From: Flavobacterium sp. M31R6
GTDB lineage: Bacteria > Bacteroidota > Bacteroidia > Flavobacteriales > Flavobacteriaceae
Length of the DNA: 64,000 bases
Assembly: GCF_013284035.1 (NCBI RefSeq)
Contig: NZ_CP054141.1
Span: forward strand, 620,001-684,000
Direction of reading: 5' to 3'
Part shown: positions 56,035 to 64,000 of the stretch, piece after piece
Layout of the letters: every line of letters starts with the position of its first letter
Numbering within the stretch: position 1 is the stretch's first letter
Made by a program: the position numbers and the translations under genes
The notes under the pieces: generated by a model
The model's input: the letters and a program-made list of their open reading frames with translations, nothing else
What the model was told of the DNA's origin: nothing
The model's database searches: none

Positions 56035-57009
56035 ATGAAAAATAAAATGAAAAAGATCTTAATTAGCATTTTCCTCTTGACTGTAACAGCCAGTTACAGT
56101 CAAGAGCTTAATGTTCCTGTAGCGACACAATATTTGGCCGATAATCCTTATGTGATTTCACCCAGTTATGCTGGTATTGGAGATAACTTTAGAATCAACC
56201 TTAATGGATATCAGCAATGGGTTGGGGTACAGGATGCGCCTCGAAGTCAGGCTCTTTATGCCGACTTTAGGGTATTGGACCAATCCGGTGTGGGTTTGAC
56301 TTTGTATAATGATTCCAATGGAAACACAAAACAGGCAGGGGGGAAACTTACCTTTGCACACCACATTATTTTGGACTATTATTCCAAACAATACCTTTCG
56401 TTTGGGCTTTCGTATATTTATAATTCGTTTCGTATAGATCTTCCAGATTTAGGTAATATTCCTCCCGATGCCGGAATTACGGATAATCGTTCTACTACCA
56501 ATAATAACTTTGAGGTAGGATTGTTATATCGTAATAAAAATTTCTACGTAAGTGGTACTGCAACTAATATTTTGCAAAAAAACATTGATTTTACCACCAC
56601 TAAACTTGAGCCAAATTTGCTAGCCAACTATCAATTGTATTCCGGCTATGTGTTTGACATAGGAAATAATGCAGAATTGGAACCGTCCGCCTATTATCAA
56701 TTATTTCAAAGTGATGGTCGTTCTAATACGGATTTAAATATTAAGTATAGAAAGTTTAATAGATACGAAGATTACTATTGGGTAGGAGCCACTTATCGTT
56801 TTTTGAATGACCAAATTGGTCAGCCACTTGGGGTAGGTCCTATGGTTGGTTTTACAAAAGGATATATATCAATGGGCTATTCTTATCAAATTACACTAGA
56901 TAATAATTTGGCGGCTCATAATTCCGGAACCCATTCCTTAACAATAGGGTTTAGATTCTTGCAAGGTGTTAGTAACTGTCCTTGTACCCAAAGTCCGGTA
57001 CACGATTAG
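56035..57009 (+). CDS. sprF: SprF, PorP/SprF family T9SS outer-membrane protein
   Basis: A 324-residue outer-membrane beta-barrel with a signal peptide (LISIFLLTVTASYSQ). Family features are NPYVISPSYAGIGDNFRIN, YQQWVGVQDAPRSQALYAD and a final segment SLTIGFRFL. SprF is needed for secretion of SprB through the type IX system in F. johnsoniae, and PorP-type partners go with CHU_C (type B) cargo. It begins 41 bases after sprB and closes the operon before a strong terminator. The C-terminus has a Cys pair (CPCTQ). Confidence 0.95.
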   Translation: MKNKMKKILISIFLLTVTASYSQELNVPVATQYLADNPYVISPSYAGIGDNFRINLNGYQQWVGVQDAPRSQALYADFRVLDQSGVGLTLYNDSNGNTKQAGGKLTFAHHIILDYYSKQYLSFGLSYIYNSFRIDLPDLGNIPPDAGITDNRSTTNNNFEVGLLYRNKNFYVSGTATNILQKNIDFTTTKLEPNLLANYQLYSGYVFDIGNNAELEPSAYYQLFQSDGRSNTDLNIKYRKFNRYEDYYWVGATYRFLNDQIGQPLGVGPMVGFTKGYISMGYSYQITLDNNLAAHNSGTHSLTIGFRFLQGVSNCPCTQSPVHD

Positions 57010-57030
57010 ATATCGATTTTCTTAAACATA

Positions 57031-57080
57031 AAAAGCACAAATTGGTTCTGGTTTCTCAGAAATAATTTGTGCTTTTTTTT
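57031..57080 (+). terminator. Terminator of the spr operon
   Basis: AAAAGCACAAATT (57031-57043) pairs with AATTTGTGCTTTT (57064-57076), followed by more T residues. It lies about 22 bases after the sprF stop. Confidence 0.9.
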
Positions 57081-57256
57081 GTTGTATTTCCAATGGATCT
57101 GACGCGTATATTTTTATCATTAGGCCACCATTGATTAATGCATATTAATTTTACAAAGTTCATAATGGTTTGTGGTTATTTTGTATTTACATCGATTTCG
57201 TTAGTAAATTCATAATTTTTTTAGAATTTTCAAATTTAATACTTATTTAAAAGTTA

Positions 57257-57264
57257 TATCTTTG
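57257..57264 (+). promoter_or_regulatory. -7 promoter element of pgk
   Basis: TATCTTTG matches TAnnTTTG, 33 bases before the ATG at 57298. A TTT stands at the -33 position instead of TTG. Confidence 0.55.
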
Positions 57265-57297
57265 TTATTCTTTCAAAAACAACTAAAAAAAAGAACC

Positions 57298-58485
57298 ATG
57301 AAGACTTTGAATAACTTTGATTTCAATAATAAAAAGGCAATAATAAGAGTAGATTTTAACGTTCCCTTGGACGAAAATTTTAATGTAACTGATGCCAATC
57401 GTATTGAAGCTGCAAAACCTACTATAGATGCTATTTTAGCGCAAGGCGGAAGTGTAATTTTAATGTCACACCTTGGAAGACCAAAAGGTGTTCAAGACAA
57501 ATATTCGTTAAGACATATCCTAAAAACTACTTCAGAAATATTAGGAGTACCCGTTCAATTTGCTGCCAATTGTGTTGGTCCAGTAGCGCAAGAAGCTGCC
57601 AATAATTTGAAACCGGGACAAGTGTTGTTATTAGAAAATTTACGTTTTCATGACGAAGAGGAAGCTGGTGATATTGCTTTCGCTAAAGAATTGGCTTCAC
57701 TTGGAGACATTTATGTAAATGACGCTTTTGGTACAGCACACAGAGCACACGCTTCAACAACTATTATCGCTCAGTTTTTTCCAACAAGTAAATGTTTTGG
57801 ACTATTATTAGCCAAAGAAATAGAAAGTTTAAACAAGGTTTTGAAAAACAGTGAAAAACCGGTTACTGCTGTTCTTGGAGGTTCGAAAGTATCTTCAAAA
57901 ATTACAGTTATCGAAAATATTCTTGACAAAGTTGATCACATGATTATTGGTGGTGGAATGACATTTACGTTCGTAAAAGCGCTGGGTGGTAAAATTGGAG
58001 ATTCTATTTGTGAAGATGATAAACAAGAATTGGCACTTGAAATTTTGAGATTGGCCAAAGAGAAAGGAGTTCAAATTCACATTCCAGTTGATGTTGTTGC
58101 TGCCAATGACTTTTCGAATACAGCCGATACGCAAATTGTGGATGTAAGAGAAATTCCTGACGGATGGCAAGGTCTTGACGCAGGGCCAAAGTCACTAGAG
58201 AACTTTGAAAAAGTGATTATGGAATCTAAAACTATCCTTTGGAATGGTCCATTAGGCGTTTTTGAAATGGAAACATTCGCTAAAGGAACAATTGCACTAG
58301 GAAATTATATTGCTGCTGCTACTGCAAATGGTGCTTTCTCCCTTGTTGGTGGTGGTGATTCTGTGGCAGCCGTAAAACAATTCGGTTTTGAAGATAAAAT
58401 GAGTTATGTTTCTACTGGTGGTGGTGCCATGTTAGAAATGTTAGAAGGCAGAACATTACCTGGAATTGCTGCAATATTGGACTAA
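57298..58485 (+). CDS. pgk: Phosphoglycerate kinase
   Basis: A 395-residue glycolytic enzyme transferring the phosphate of 1,3-bisphosphoglycerate to ADP. It shows [49 protein letters not shown] and [14 protein letters not shown] ADP-domain signatures, and ends [19 protein letters not shown]. Length is standard. A TAnnTTTG element just before the ATG fixes the start and excludes the 12-residue extension. It lies directly after the spr operon but has its own promoter and terminator. Confidence 0.98.
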   Translation: MKTLNNFDFNNKKAIIRVDFNVPLDENFNVTDANRIEAAKPTIDAILAQGGSVILMSHLGRPKGVQDKYSLRHILKTTSEILGVPVQFAANCVGPVAQEAANNLKPGQVLLLENLRFHDEEEAGDIAFAKELASLGDIYVNDAFGTAHRAHASTTIIAQFFPTSKCFGLLLAKEIESLNKVLKNSEKPVTAVLGGSKVSSKITVIENILDKVDHMIIGGGMTFTFVKALGGKIGDSICEDDKQELALEILRLAKEKGVQIHIPVDVVAANDFSNTADTQIVDVREIPDGWQGLDAGPKSLENFEKVIMESKTILWNGPLGVFEMETFAKGTIALGNYIAAATANGAFSLVGGGDSVAAVKQFGFEDKMSYVSTGGGAMLEMLEGRTLPGIAAILD

Positions 58486-58877
58486 AGTCTTGATATTGGC
58501 ATTAATGCTTATCCCTTGAATTTTTAAATTGTTAGTTATACTTTTTTGAAAATCAATTTAACCTTTAGTCGCTTTATTTGTGACTAAAGGTTTTTGTTTT
58601 TCTATAACACACTAAAAGACAGTATTTTGCGTTATGTTTACAAGTGATAGTGTCTATTGTAACTGCATTAAAGGCTCCATTTTTTTAATTAACATATTTT
58701 GCAATTGTATTTAATTAAAAAATATGTTTAAAGTTTTTGATTTGGGTTATTTTTTAAGGAGAAGTCTTTGTCGCTTTTTAAGTTACTATTTCTAATTTTT
58801 TTGAAATTATTTGCTTACAAAATTTAAAAAAATAAGTTAAATGTCGAATATTTTTGTATTTTTAACATTATTTATGG
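58486..58877. other. Spacer downstream of pgk
   Basis: No gene is seen. It holds the pgk terminator at the left. The remainder is AT-rich, with no clear hairpin, up to the promoter of the transglycosylase gene. Confidence 0.7.
58562..58600 (+). terminator. Terminator of pgk
   Basis: CCTTTAGTC (58562-58570) pairs with GACTAAAGG (58582-58590), followed by TTTTTGTTTTT. Confidence 0.9.
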
Positions 58878-58906
58878 TTTGAATTAGAAAATACATTCTA
58901 AGTTTG
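58878..58906 (+). promoter_or_regulatory. Promoter of the LysM transglycosylase gene
   Basis: TTTG (58878-58881), a 17-base spacer and TAAGTTTG (58899-58906) match the Bacteroidota consensus. The leader is about 45 bases. Confidence 0.7.
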
Positions 58907-58956
58907 CAGGAATTGATTTGTAATCGTTTGAATAATAGCGAATTGAAATTACAGTT

Positions 58957-61011
58957 ATGACAATAAAAAATACCACCCTTTCCTTTTTTCTTTTGCTTTC
59001 TTTTGCAGCATTCTCACAGAATTCCGCGGGGAAAACAGAAATAGTTAGTTATGAAAAACCTGTTTCATATTTAGATTCCATCAAAAATTCTTTTGTTAAA
59101 TACGATCGTACTGTCAAAACTGATAGTTTGTGGATGAATCAAATAGGTAGTACCTTAGATATTTATAATGATTTGGAAACGGAAATCAATACCGTAAACA
59201 TTGATAAAGATATTGATAAAGAGTTGCCAACTGAATTGTTGAAAGAGCGATTGGCAGCGATGGATGCTAAATCTCCCTTTAACATCGAATACAATCAGGG
59301 GTTGGAAAATCTAATAAAGTCCTTCCTTAAAAACAGACGAAAAGCTTTTGCCAATCAAATGGCGGTTGCCCAATATTATTTCCCTCTTTTTGAAGAGGCA
59401 TTAGCCAAACAAAATGTTCCTTTAGAAATTAAATATTTGGCTGTTGTGGAATCGGCTTTAAATCCAAAAGCAGTTTCAAGAGTAGGAGCAACTGGTTTGT
59501 GGCAGTTCATGTATCAAACCGGAAAACAATACAACTTGAGTATAGATTCTTATGTAGATGAACGTTCCGATCCTTTGAAATCTTCAGAAGCTGCAGCTCA
59601 GTATATGACTAATATGTACGCCATTTTTAACGATTGGGATTTGGTTTTGGCTTCTTATAACTCAGGACCCGGAAATGTAACCAAAGCCATTCGCCGTTCA
59701 GGTGGACAGCAAAATTTCTGGAATATTAAAGACAAGTTGCCAAAAGAAACCCAAGGCTATGTTCCTGCTTTTCTTGCCACAATGTACATCTACGAATACC
59801 ACAAAGAACACGGCATTGTTCCCAAAAAAGCTTTAGTTAGACATTTTGCTACCGATACCGTAATGGTTAAAAAAGAAATGTCATTCGCTCAAATCTCCAA
59901 TTTATTAGATATTCCAGTTGAGCAACTTCAAGCACTAAATCCTTCATACAAACGAAATGTGATTCCAAATTATGAGGGGAAAAGCCATTATTTGACTTTA
60001 CCTTCAAGCAAAGTGGCTGTTTTTACTTCCAATGAAGATAAAATTTATGCATATGTTCAATATGAAATGGACAAAAGAGAGAAGATTAATGAGGGCAGAA
60101 AGTCTAATTTTATCAAAGATTCTACAGCTACTCTGTTAGCATCCAGTACCAAAATTAGATATTATAAAGTGAAGCGCGGCGATAATCTTGGTGATATTGC
60201 AAAAAGAAATGATGTTGCAGTGTCCGATTTGAAGAAATGGAATCACCTCAAAGGTAATTCTGTTGCCACAGGTAAATCATTGAAAATAATTATCGAAAAA
60301 GATTCGGATTCAAGCAGTGTTCAATTAGCCTTAAATAATAATAAAAATAAAGCTTTAATAGTAAAAGATAATACCAGTATTGCAAGTAAGGAAAACAAAG
60401 CAACTGTTGATAAAACAGATACGCTTGTTGCCAATGCAACGAATTTCTATATCGTTCAAAAAGGAGATAACTTAAACACTATTGCCAAAAAATACAACAC
60501 TACAGTGGCAGAGATAAAAGAATGGAATCACCTTACTTCTCAAAATATTAAACTAGGTGCTTCATTACAAGTTGGTAATCTAGCCGCACCTGTAGCGAAT
60601 GAAACTGCTGTTGCCGTAGTTGCAGCACCAGAACTTAAAGATATTCAATACGAAGTGCAAAAAGGTGATAACCTTGGAAGTATCGCTAAGAAGTTTGGAG
60701 CTTCTTTAGCCGATTTGAAGCAATGGAATAACCTGCATTCAAATAACATAGTTGTAGGTAATTCATTGGTAGTGGCTAAAAATGAAATTGCGATTAACAC
60801 TAACAATGCTACAGTAGATTCTTTTAAGAAAAAAGACATTGCGACTGCTTCATCCAAAAATGATGATAGCAATTATCTAGTACAAAAAGGTGATTCTTTA
60901 TTTAGTATTTCTAAAAAATACCCTGGAGTTACAGTATCCGATTTGAAAAAATGGAACAATATTACAGGGGATGATTTAAAACCAGGAATGGGATTGAAAA
61001 TAAAAGGATAA
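58957..61011 (+). CDS. Lytic transglycosylase with four LysM domains (MltD-like)
   Basis: A 684-residue exported enzyme that cleaves peptidoglycan glycan strands. A signal peptide ends near AAFSQ. The SLT domain covers residues ~140-290, with catalytic Glu in LAVVESALNP (about residue 165), then GATGLWQFM and ASYNSGPGNV. Four LysM peptidoglycan-binding repeats follow in the second half, each opening with KxGDNL or KGDSL and ending KxWNxLxxxxx-GxxL. E. coli MltD has two. It heads a probable operon with a DUF4837 lipoprotein 45 bases on. Confidence 0.94.
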   Translation: MTIKNTTLSFFLLLSFAAFSQNSAGKTEIVSYEKPVSYLDSIKNSFVKYDRTVKTDSLWMNQIGSTLDIYNDLETEINTVNIDKDIDKELPTELLKERLAAMDAKSPFNIEYNQGLENLIKSFLKNRRKAFANQMAVAQYYFPLFEEALAKQNVPLEIKYLAVVESALNPKAVSRVGATGLWQFMYQTGKQYNLSIDSYVDERSDPLKSSEAAAQYMTNMYAIFNDWDLVLASYNSGPGNVTKAIRRSGGQQNFWNIKDKLPKETQGYVPAFLATMYIYEYHKEHGIVPKKALVRHFATDTVMVKKEMSFAQISNLLDIPVEQLQALNPSYKRNVIPNYEGKSHYLTLPSSKVAVFTSNEDKIYAYVQYEMDKREKINEGRKSNFIKDSTATLLASSTKIRYYKVKRGDNLGDIAKRNDVAVSDLKKWNHLKGNSVATGKSLKIIIEKDSDSSSVQLALNNNKNKALIVKDNTSIASKENKATVDKTDTLVANATNFYIVQKGDNLNTIAKKYNTTVAEIKEWNHLTSQNIKLGASLQVGNLAAPVANETAVAVVAAPELKDIQYEVQKGDNLGSIAKKFGASLADLKQWNNLHSNNIVVGNSLVVAKNEIAINTNNATVDSFKKKDIATASSKNDDSNYLVQKGDSLFSISKKYPGVTVSDLKKWNNITGDDLKPGMGLKIKG

Positions 61012-61056
61012 TTAAATAAACTGCAGTATATTTGAAGTCTATTCAGACTTTTCAAA

Positions 61057-62028
61057 ATGAATAAAACTGCCATCTTGTTTTTATTTGCTATCGGGATCCT
61101 TTTTTCTTGCTCTAAGAAAAAAGAAAATAGTTCCAGACACTCTACCGGCAAAATTAATGCTATTTCAATTGTTATTGATAATCAATTGTGGAATGGTGTC
61201 GTTGGAGACACTATCAGGAATAAATTTGCAAGTCCTGTAGAAGGTTTACCAAAAGAGGAGCCTATTTTTGACATCAATCAATATCCAGCTAATGTAATGG
61301 AGGGTTTTGTAACCAAAAGCAGAACGATTATTGTTATAAAAATGGGATCTGAGAATCATTTTGAAGTACTAAAAAACCAATATGCCACTCCTCAAAGTGT
61401 ATTTCATATTACTGGAAAATCAGTCGCTGAACTTCTGGAATTAATTGAAAAGAAGACTCCAGATATAATCCAGAGTATCAAAAAAGGTGAAATAGCTGCT
61501 CATTGGGAATTGTTAAAAGATTCTGTGGTGATTCCCAAAACACTCCAAAATCAATTTCAGCTTGATCTTAAGGTTCCAAAAAGCTATTCTTTCAGTATTA
61601 AAAATAAAAATTTCGTTTGGCTAAAAAGAGAATTTTCCAGTGGATGTTCCAGTATTCTGGTTACCCAGTTTCCTAGTGGCAACTTTAATCTGGAGGGCAA
61701 TATTTTGAACCAGATTGTGAAAATTCATGATTCTATTGGAGCTGGCTATATTAAGGGTGAAGAACCTTCCTCAAACATGTATATTGACACATCCTATCCA
61801 CTTTATCTTTTAGAAACTGCTTTGGATGGGAAAATGGCCTATGAAACCCGTGGGACATGGCGATTGAAAGATAGTTTTATGTTCGGCCCTTTTGTAAGTT
61901 ATCTAATCGTAGATCCCAAAAAGAACAGAATTACATATCTCGTAGGATTTTGTTATGTTCCCTCGAAAGACAGACGTGATTTTATGCATGAATTAGAAAC
62001 GATTTTAAAAGAGGTAAGGATAAATTGA
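61057..62028 (+). CDS. DUF4837 family lipoprotein
   Basis: A 323-residue exported lipoprotein with lipobox LFSCS. It matches the DUF4837 family of Bacteroidota: an early GKINAISIVIDNQLWNG segment, IFDINQYPANVMEGFVTKSRTIIVIKMG and a late YETRGTWRLKDSFMFGPFVSYLIVD. Function is unknown. It lies just after the LysM transglycosylase gene, an order I recall from other flavobacteria, which hints at a cell-envelope role. Confidence 0.88.
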   Translation: MNKTAILFLFAIGILFSCSKKKENSSRHSTGKINAISIVIDNQLWNGVVGDTIRNKFASPVEGLPKEEPIFDINQYPANVMEGFVTKSRTIIVIKMGSENHFEVLKNQYATPQSVFHITGKSVAELLELIEKKTPDIIQSIKKGEIAAHWELLKDSVVIPKTLQNQFQLDLKVPKSYSFSIKNKNFVWLKREFSSGCSSILVTQFPSGNFNLEGNILNQIVKIHDSIGAGYIKGEEPSSNMYIDTSYPLYLLETALDGKMAYETRGTWRLKDSFMFGPFVSYLIVDPKKNRITYLVGFCYVPSKDRRDFMHELETILKEVRIN

Positions 62029-62033
62029 TTTTG

Positions 62034-62067
62034 TTTTGAATACTAATCGTTTTGAGTTTTATATTTG
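62034..62067 (+). promoter_or_regulatory. Promoter of the ElaA-like gene
   Basis: TTTTG (62034-62038), a 21-base spacer and TATATTTG (62060-62067) lie before ATG 62105. This places the start well after the longer open frame. Confidence 0.6.
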
Positions 62068-62104
62068 TAAACTTAAAAAAGAGAAAATAATAAAGATTCC
62101 AAGA

Positions 62105-62551
62105 ATGACTATAGAATGGAAAATAAAGCCTTTTGAGGCATTATCAGTAAACGAATTGTATGACATACTACAATTGCGAAGCAGGATCTTTGTGGTGGAG
62201 CAAAACTGCGTCTATCTTGATCTTGATGGTAAGGATAAAGTCGCTTTGCATCTTTTTGGAATTTATGACGGTAAAATTGTGGCTCACGCCAGACTTTTCA
62301 AATCTGGAATTTCTTTTGATAATGCATCGATTGGAAGGGTAACGGTTGATCCCGATTATAGAGACAGAAAATGGGGGCAGGAATTGATGAAAGAAGCAAT
62401 TTCGGGTATTTTGGAATACTTTGGCGAAAGCCAAATTACAATTGGAGCCCAATTATATCTTAAAAAATTCTATGAGTGCCTCGGTTTTGTGCAATCAAGT
62501 GAAATGTATCTAGAGGATGATATTCCGCATATTGAAATGGTGAGAGAGTAA
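62105..62551 (+). CDS. GNAT family acetyltransferase (ElaA-like)
   Basis: A 148-residue N-acetyltransferase. It opens IEWKIKPFEALSVNELYDILQLRSRIFVVEQNCVYLDLDGKD, the hallmark of ElaA-like proteins. The acetyl-CoA segment is IGRVTVDPDYRDRKWGQELMKEAI, and the end has KFYECLGFVQSSEMYLEDDIPHIEM. The acceptor is unknown. The promoter upstream supports the start at 62105 and excludes a 23-codon extension. It converges on the S41 peptidase gene over a bidirectional hairpin. Confidence 0.93.
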   Translation: MTIEWKIKPFEALSVNELYDILQLRSRIFVVEQNCVYLDLDGKDKVALHLFGIYDGKIVAHARLFKSGISFDNASIGRVTVDPDYRDRKWGQELMKEAISGILEYFGESQITIGAQLYLKKFYECLGFVQSSEMYLEDDIPHIEMVRE

Positions 62552-62587
62552 TTTGGGTTGCTCTTAGTAGTTTTATAAATAGTAAAG

Positions 62588-62632
62588 TGGGTTGTTTTTG
62601 GACTTTTGTGACCAAAAATAACCCAATTTTAT
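62588..62632. terminator. Bidirectional terminator between the GNAT and S41 genes
   Basis: TGGGTTGTTTTTGG (62588-62601) pairs with CCAAAAATAACCCA (62612-62625) with one G:T pair, followed by TTTTATTT. It lies in the convergent spacer. Confidence 0.75.
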
Positions 62633-62654
62633 TTCGTTCTTAGATGGTTTTGTA

Positions 62655-64000
62655 TTAAATTTTCAAAATCGAATTGTATTCAGTCGAAGTGTTTAAAATA
62701 TTTACTGCTTTTTTGATTTCAGGATTATTTTTTATGTAATAATCATAAAGGCCTTCTTGATATTGATAACGTTTGATGATTTCGTCCAGCAATAAACCTT
62801 TAATTTCTTTTTGGTTTTTATCCAATAATGCATTTTCCGATTTCTGAAGCGCTGTAAGCAATTGCTGATACTCTACACCAATTGATTCATCCAGTTTTTC
62901 TTTTTTGGCAGTTTCCAAAGTGTTTTTTAAAGCCACTTCGGTTTCGGTGTCAAAAGTTATCTTTTTGCTTTTTAGGAATTGTTTAAAATCGGCATAATCG
63001 GCATCTGTGATTACTGGGATTTTTGTTCCTAAATTGGGATTTTTATAATAATAGTAAGTGGCATAATTAAAAATACCATCGTTTTTTAAGAGGGCACTTG
63101 CAATTGGGCTGGTCTTGGTTTCTTCCATTTCAATGTCCGGTAAAATTCCGCCACCATCATAAACGGTTCGTCCTTTTCTGGTTTTAAAGGCATTGTAGTT
63201 TTTGGCATCGGTTCTGATTGCTACGCCGTTTTTGTCTTTATGTGCATAATCCAATGCTTGTATGCATCTTCCCGAAGGTGTATAGTAACGAGAGATTGTT
63301 ACTTTAAGCTGTGTCCCATAAGTTAATTCTACAGGTCTTTGAACCAGACCTTTTCCGAAACTGCGACTTCCCAAAACTACCGCGCGATCTAAATCCTGCA
63401 AAGCTCCCGAAACAATTTCGGAGGCGGAAGCACTTCGTCCGTTAACTAAAATCACCAAAGGTATAGTGGTGTCTATAGGGTCTTTGGATGTTTTGTAGGT
63501 ATTGTTGTGTTTTTCAATTTTGGATTTTGTCGTAACAATTACCTCATTTTTTGCAACAAAAAGATTGCAGATATTTACTGCTTCGTTCAATAATCCACCA
63601 GGATTTCCTCTTAAATCCAATACAATTCTTTCGGCACCTTCTTTTTTTAGTTGTTCCAATGCTTCTCTGGTTTCAGTTGAAGCTTTTCTGTTGAAGTGAT
63701 CCAATACGATATAGCCTGTTTTGTCATCAATTTTAGCAAAATAAGGAACTGATTTGATTTCGACTTCATCCAATACAATTACAGTCGAATTGGTTTTACC
63801 CTGACGAATGTATTTGATATCGATTTTGGTGTTTTTGGAACCTTTCAATAATTGGGAAGCATCGTCTTTGAAGTCTGCCAAAGGGGTGTCACCTATTTGA
63901 ATGATTTCGTCTCCCGCTTTGAGTCCGGCTTTATCGGCAGGAAAATTTTTATACGGCTCTTTTATGATTAGCTTGTCATCTTTTCGGGTTATTAACGCCC
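62655..64000 (-). CDS. S41 family C-terminal processing peptidase (CtpA-like), partial
   Basis: The last ~447 residues of a Tail-specific protease; the 5' end lies beyond the window, and the frame is open to base 64000. The first visible part is the end of a PDZ domain (FPADKAGLKAGDEIIQIGDTPL). The protease domain carries the nucleophile Ser in GRSASASEIVSGAL and the general base Lys in SRSFGKGLVQ, with YYTPSGRCIQ nearby. The C-terminal ~120 residues are helical. Such enzymes are periplasmic and trim proteins at the C-terminus. The TTG at 63879-63881 is internal to the gene. Confidence 0.95.
   Translation of the reverse strand, partial: ALITRKDDKLIIKEPYKNFPADKAGLKAGDEIIQIGDTPLADFKDDASQLLKGSKNTKIDIKYIRQGKTNSTVIVLDEVEIKSVPYFAKIDDKTGYIVLDHFNRKASTETREALEQLKKEGAERIVLDLRGNPGGLLNEAVNICNLFVAKNEVIVTTKSKIEKHNNTYKTSKDPIDTTIPLVILVNGRSASASEIVSGALQDLDRAVVLGSRSFGKGLVQRPVELTYGTQLKVTISRYYTPSGRCIQALDYAHKDKNGVAIRTDAKNYNAFKTRKGRTVYDGGGILPDIEMEETKTSPIASALLKNDGIFNYATYYYYKNPNLGTKIPVITDADYADFKQFLKSKKITFDTETEVALKNTLETAKKEKLDESIGVEYQQLLTALQKSENALLDKNQKEIKGLLLDEIIKRYQYQEGLYDYYIKNNPEIKKAVNILNTSTEYNSILKI

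Noticed and set aside
1-64000. Search by eye for tRNA, rRNA, IS elements, prophage genes and defence operons
   Set aside because: None could be supported from the sequence.

Overview
The window comes from a Bacteroidota genome, almost certainly a Flavobacterium or a close relative. The DNA is AT-rich, start codons rarely have a Shine-Dalgarno sequence, and many promoters fit the Bacteroidota form TTG-N17-23-TAnnTTTG. The gene content points the same way: a gliding-motility sprB locus, type IX secretion (T9SS) sorting domains, a FeoB-associated Cys-rich protein, and DUF4286 and DUF4837 proteins.

Layout. 1-2100: the end of an RND efflux pump and its outer-membrane factor. 2164-7478: a bacilliredoxin, an outer-membrane protein of unknown substrate, an Nramp metal transporter carrying a UspA domain, a DtxR/MntR-type regulator, and a Gly/Asn-rich secreted protein. 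7820-14260: an NTF2-like lipoprotein, a leftward feoA-feoB-Cys-rich iron-uptake operon with a palindromic operator candidate, a SCO protein, an SDR/EamA pair and a rhodanese. 14383-21490: an M28 peptidase with a zinc-ribbon protein, a GNAT-nitrilase fusion, an unrecognised orphan gene next to dispersed repeats, a tail-less SSB, a small Cys-rich protein and ferritin. 21742-30793: housekeeping genes (serS, a TPR protein, DUF4286, rsmA, mgtE, proC, thioesterase, DoxX, holB).

31195-57009 is the centrepiece: a rightward gene set matching the Flavobacterium johnsoniae sprB operon. It has two small secreted proteins of unknown function, an SprC-like protein, an SprD-like protein (PorP/SprF-like barrel, Ala/Lys/Asp repeat and SPOR-like end), the giant mobile surface adhesin SprB (about 5,907 aa), and SprF. 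A near-consensus promoter lies upstream and a strong terminator downstream. SprB and SprC end in CHU_C (type B) T9SS sorting domains. SprF is the PorP-like partner expected for SprB export.

57298-64000: pgk, a lytic transglycosylase with four LysM repeats, a DUF4837 lipoprotein, a GNAT acetyltransferase, and the C-terminal part of an S41 peptidase cut by the window edge.

I saw no tRNA, rRNA, CRISPR array, insertion sequence or prophage. The least ordinary content is the repeat structure inside sprB and sprD, the two unnamed genes of the spr operon, the operator-like palindromes near the metal genes, the orphan gene at 19094-19894, and several classes of intergenic repeat. I did not find a clearly new multi-gene system.
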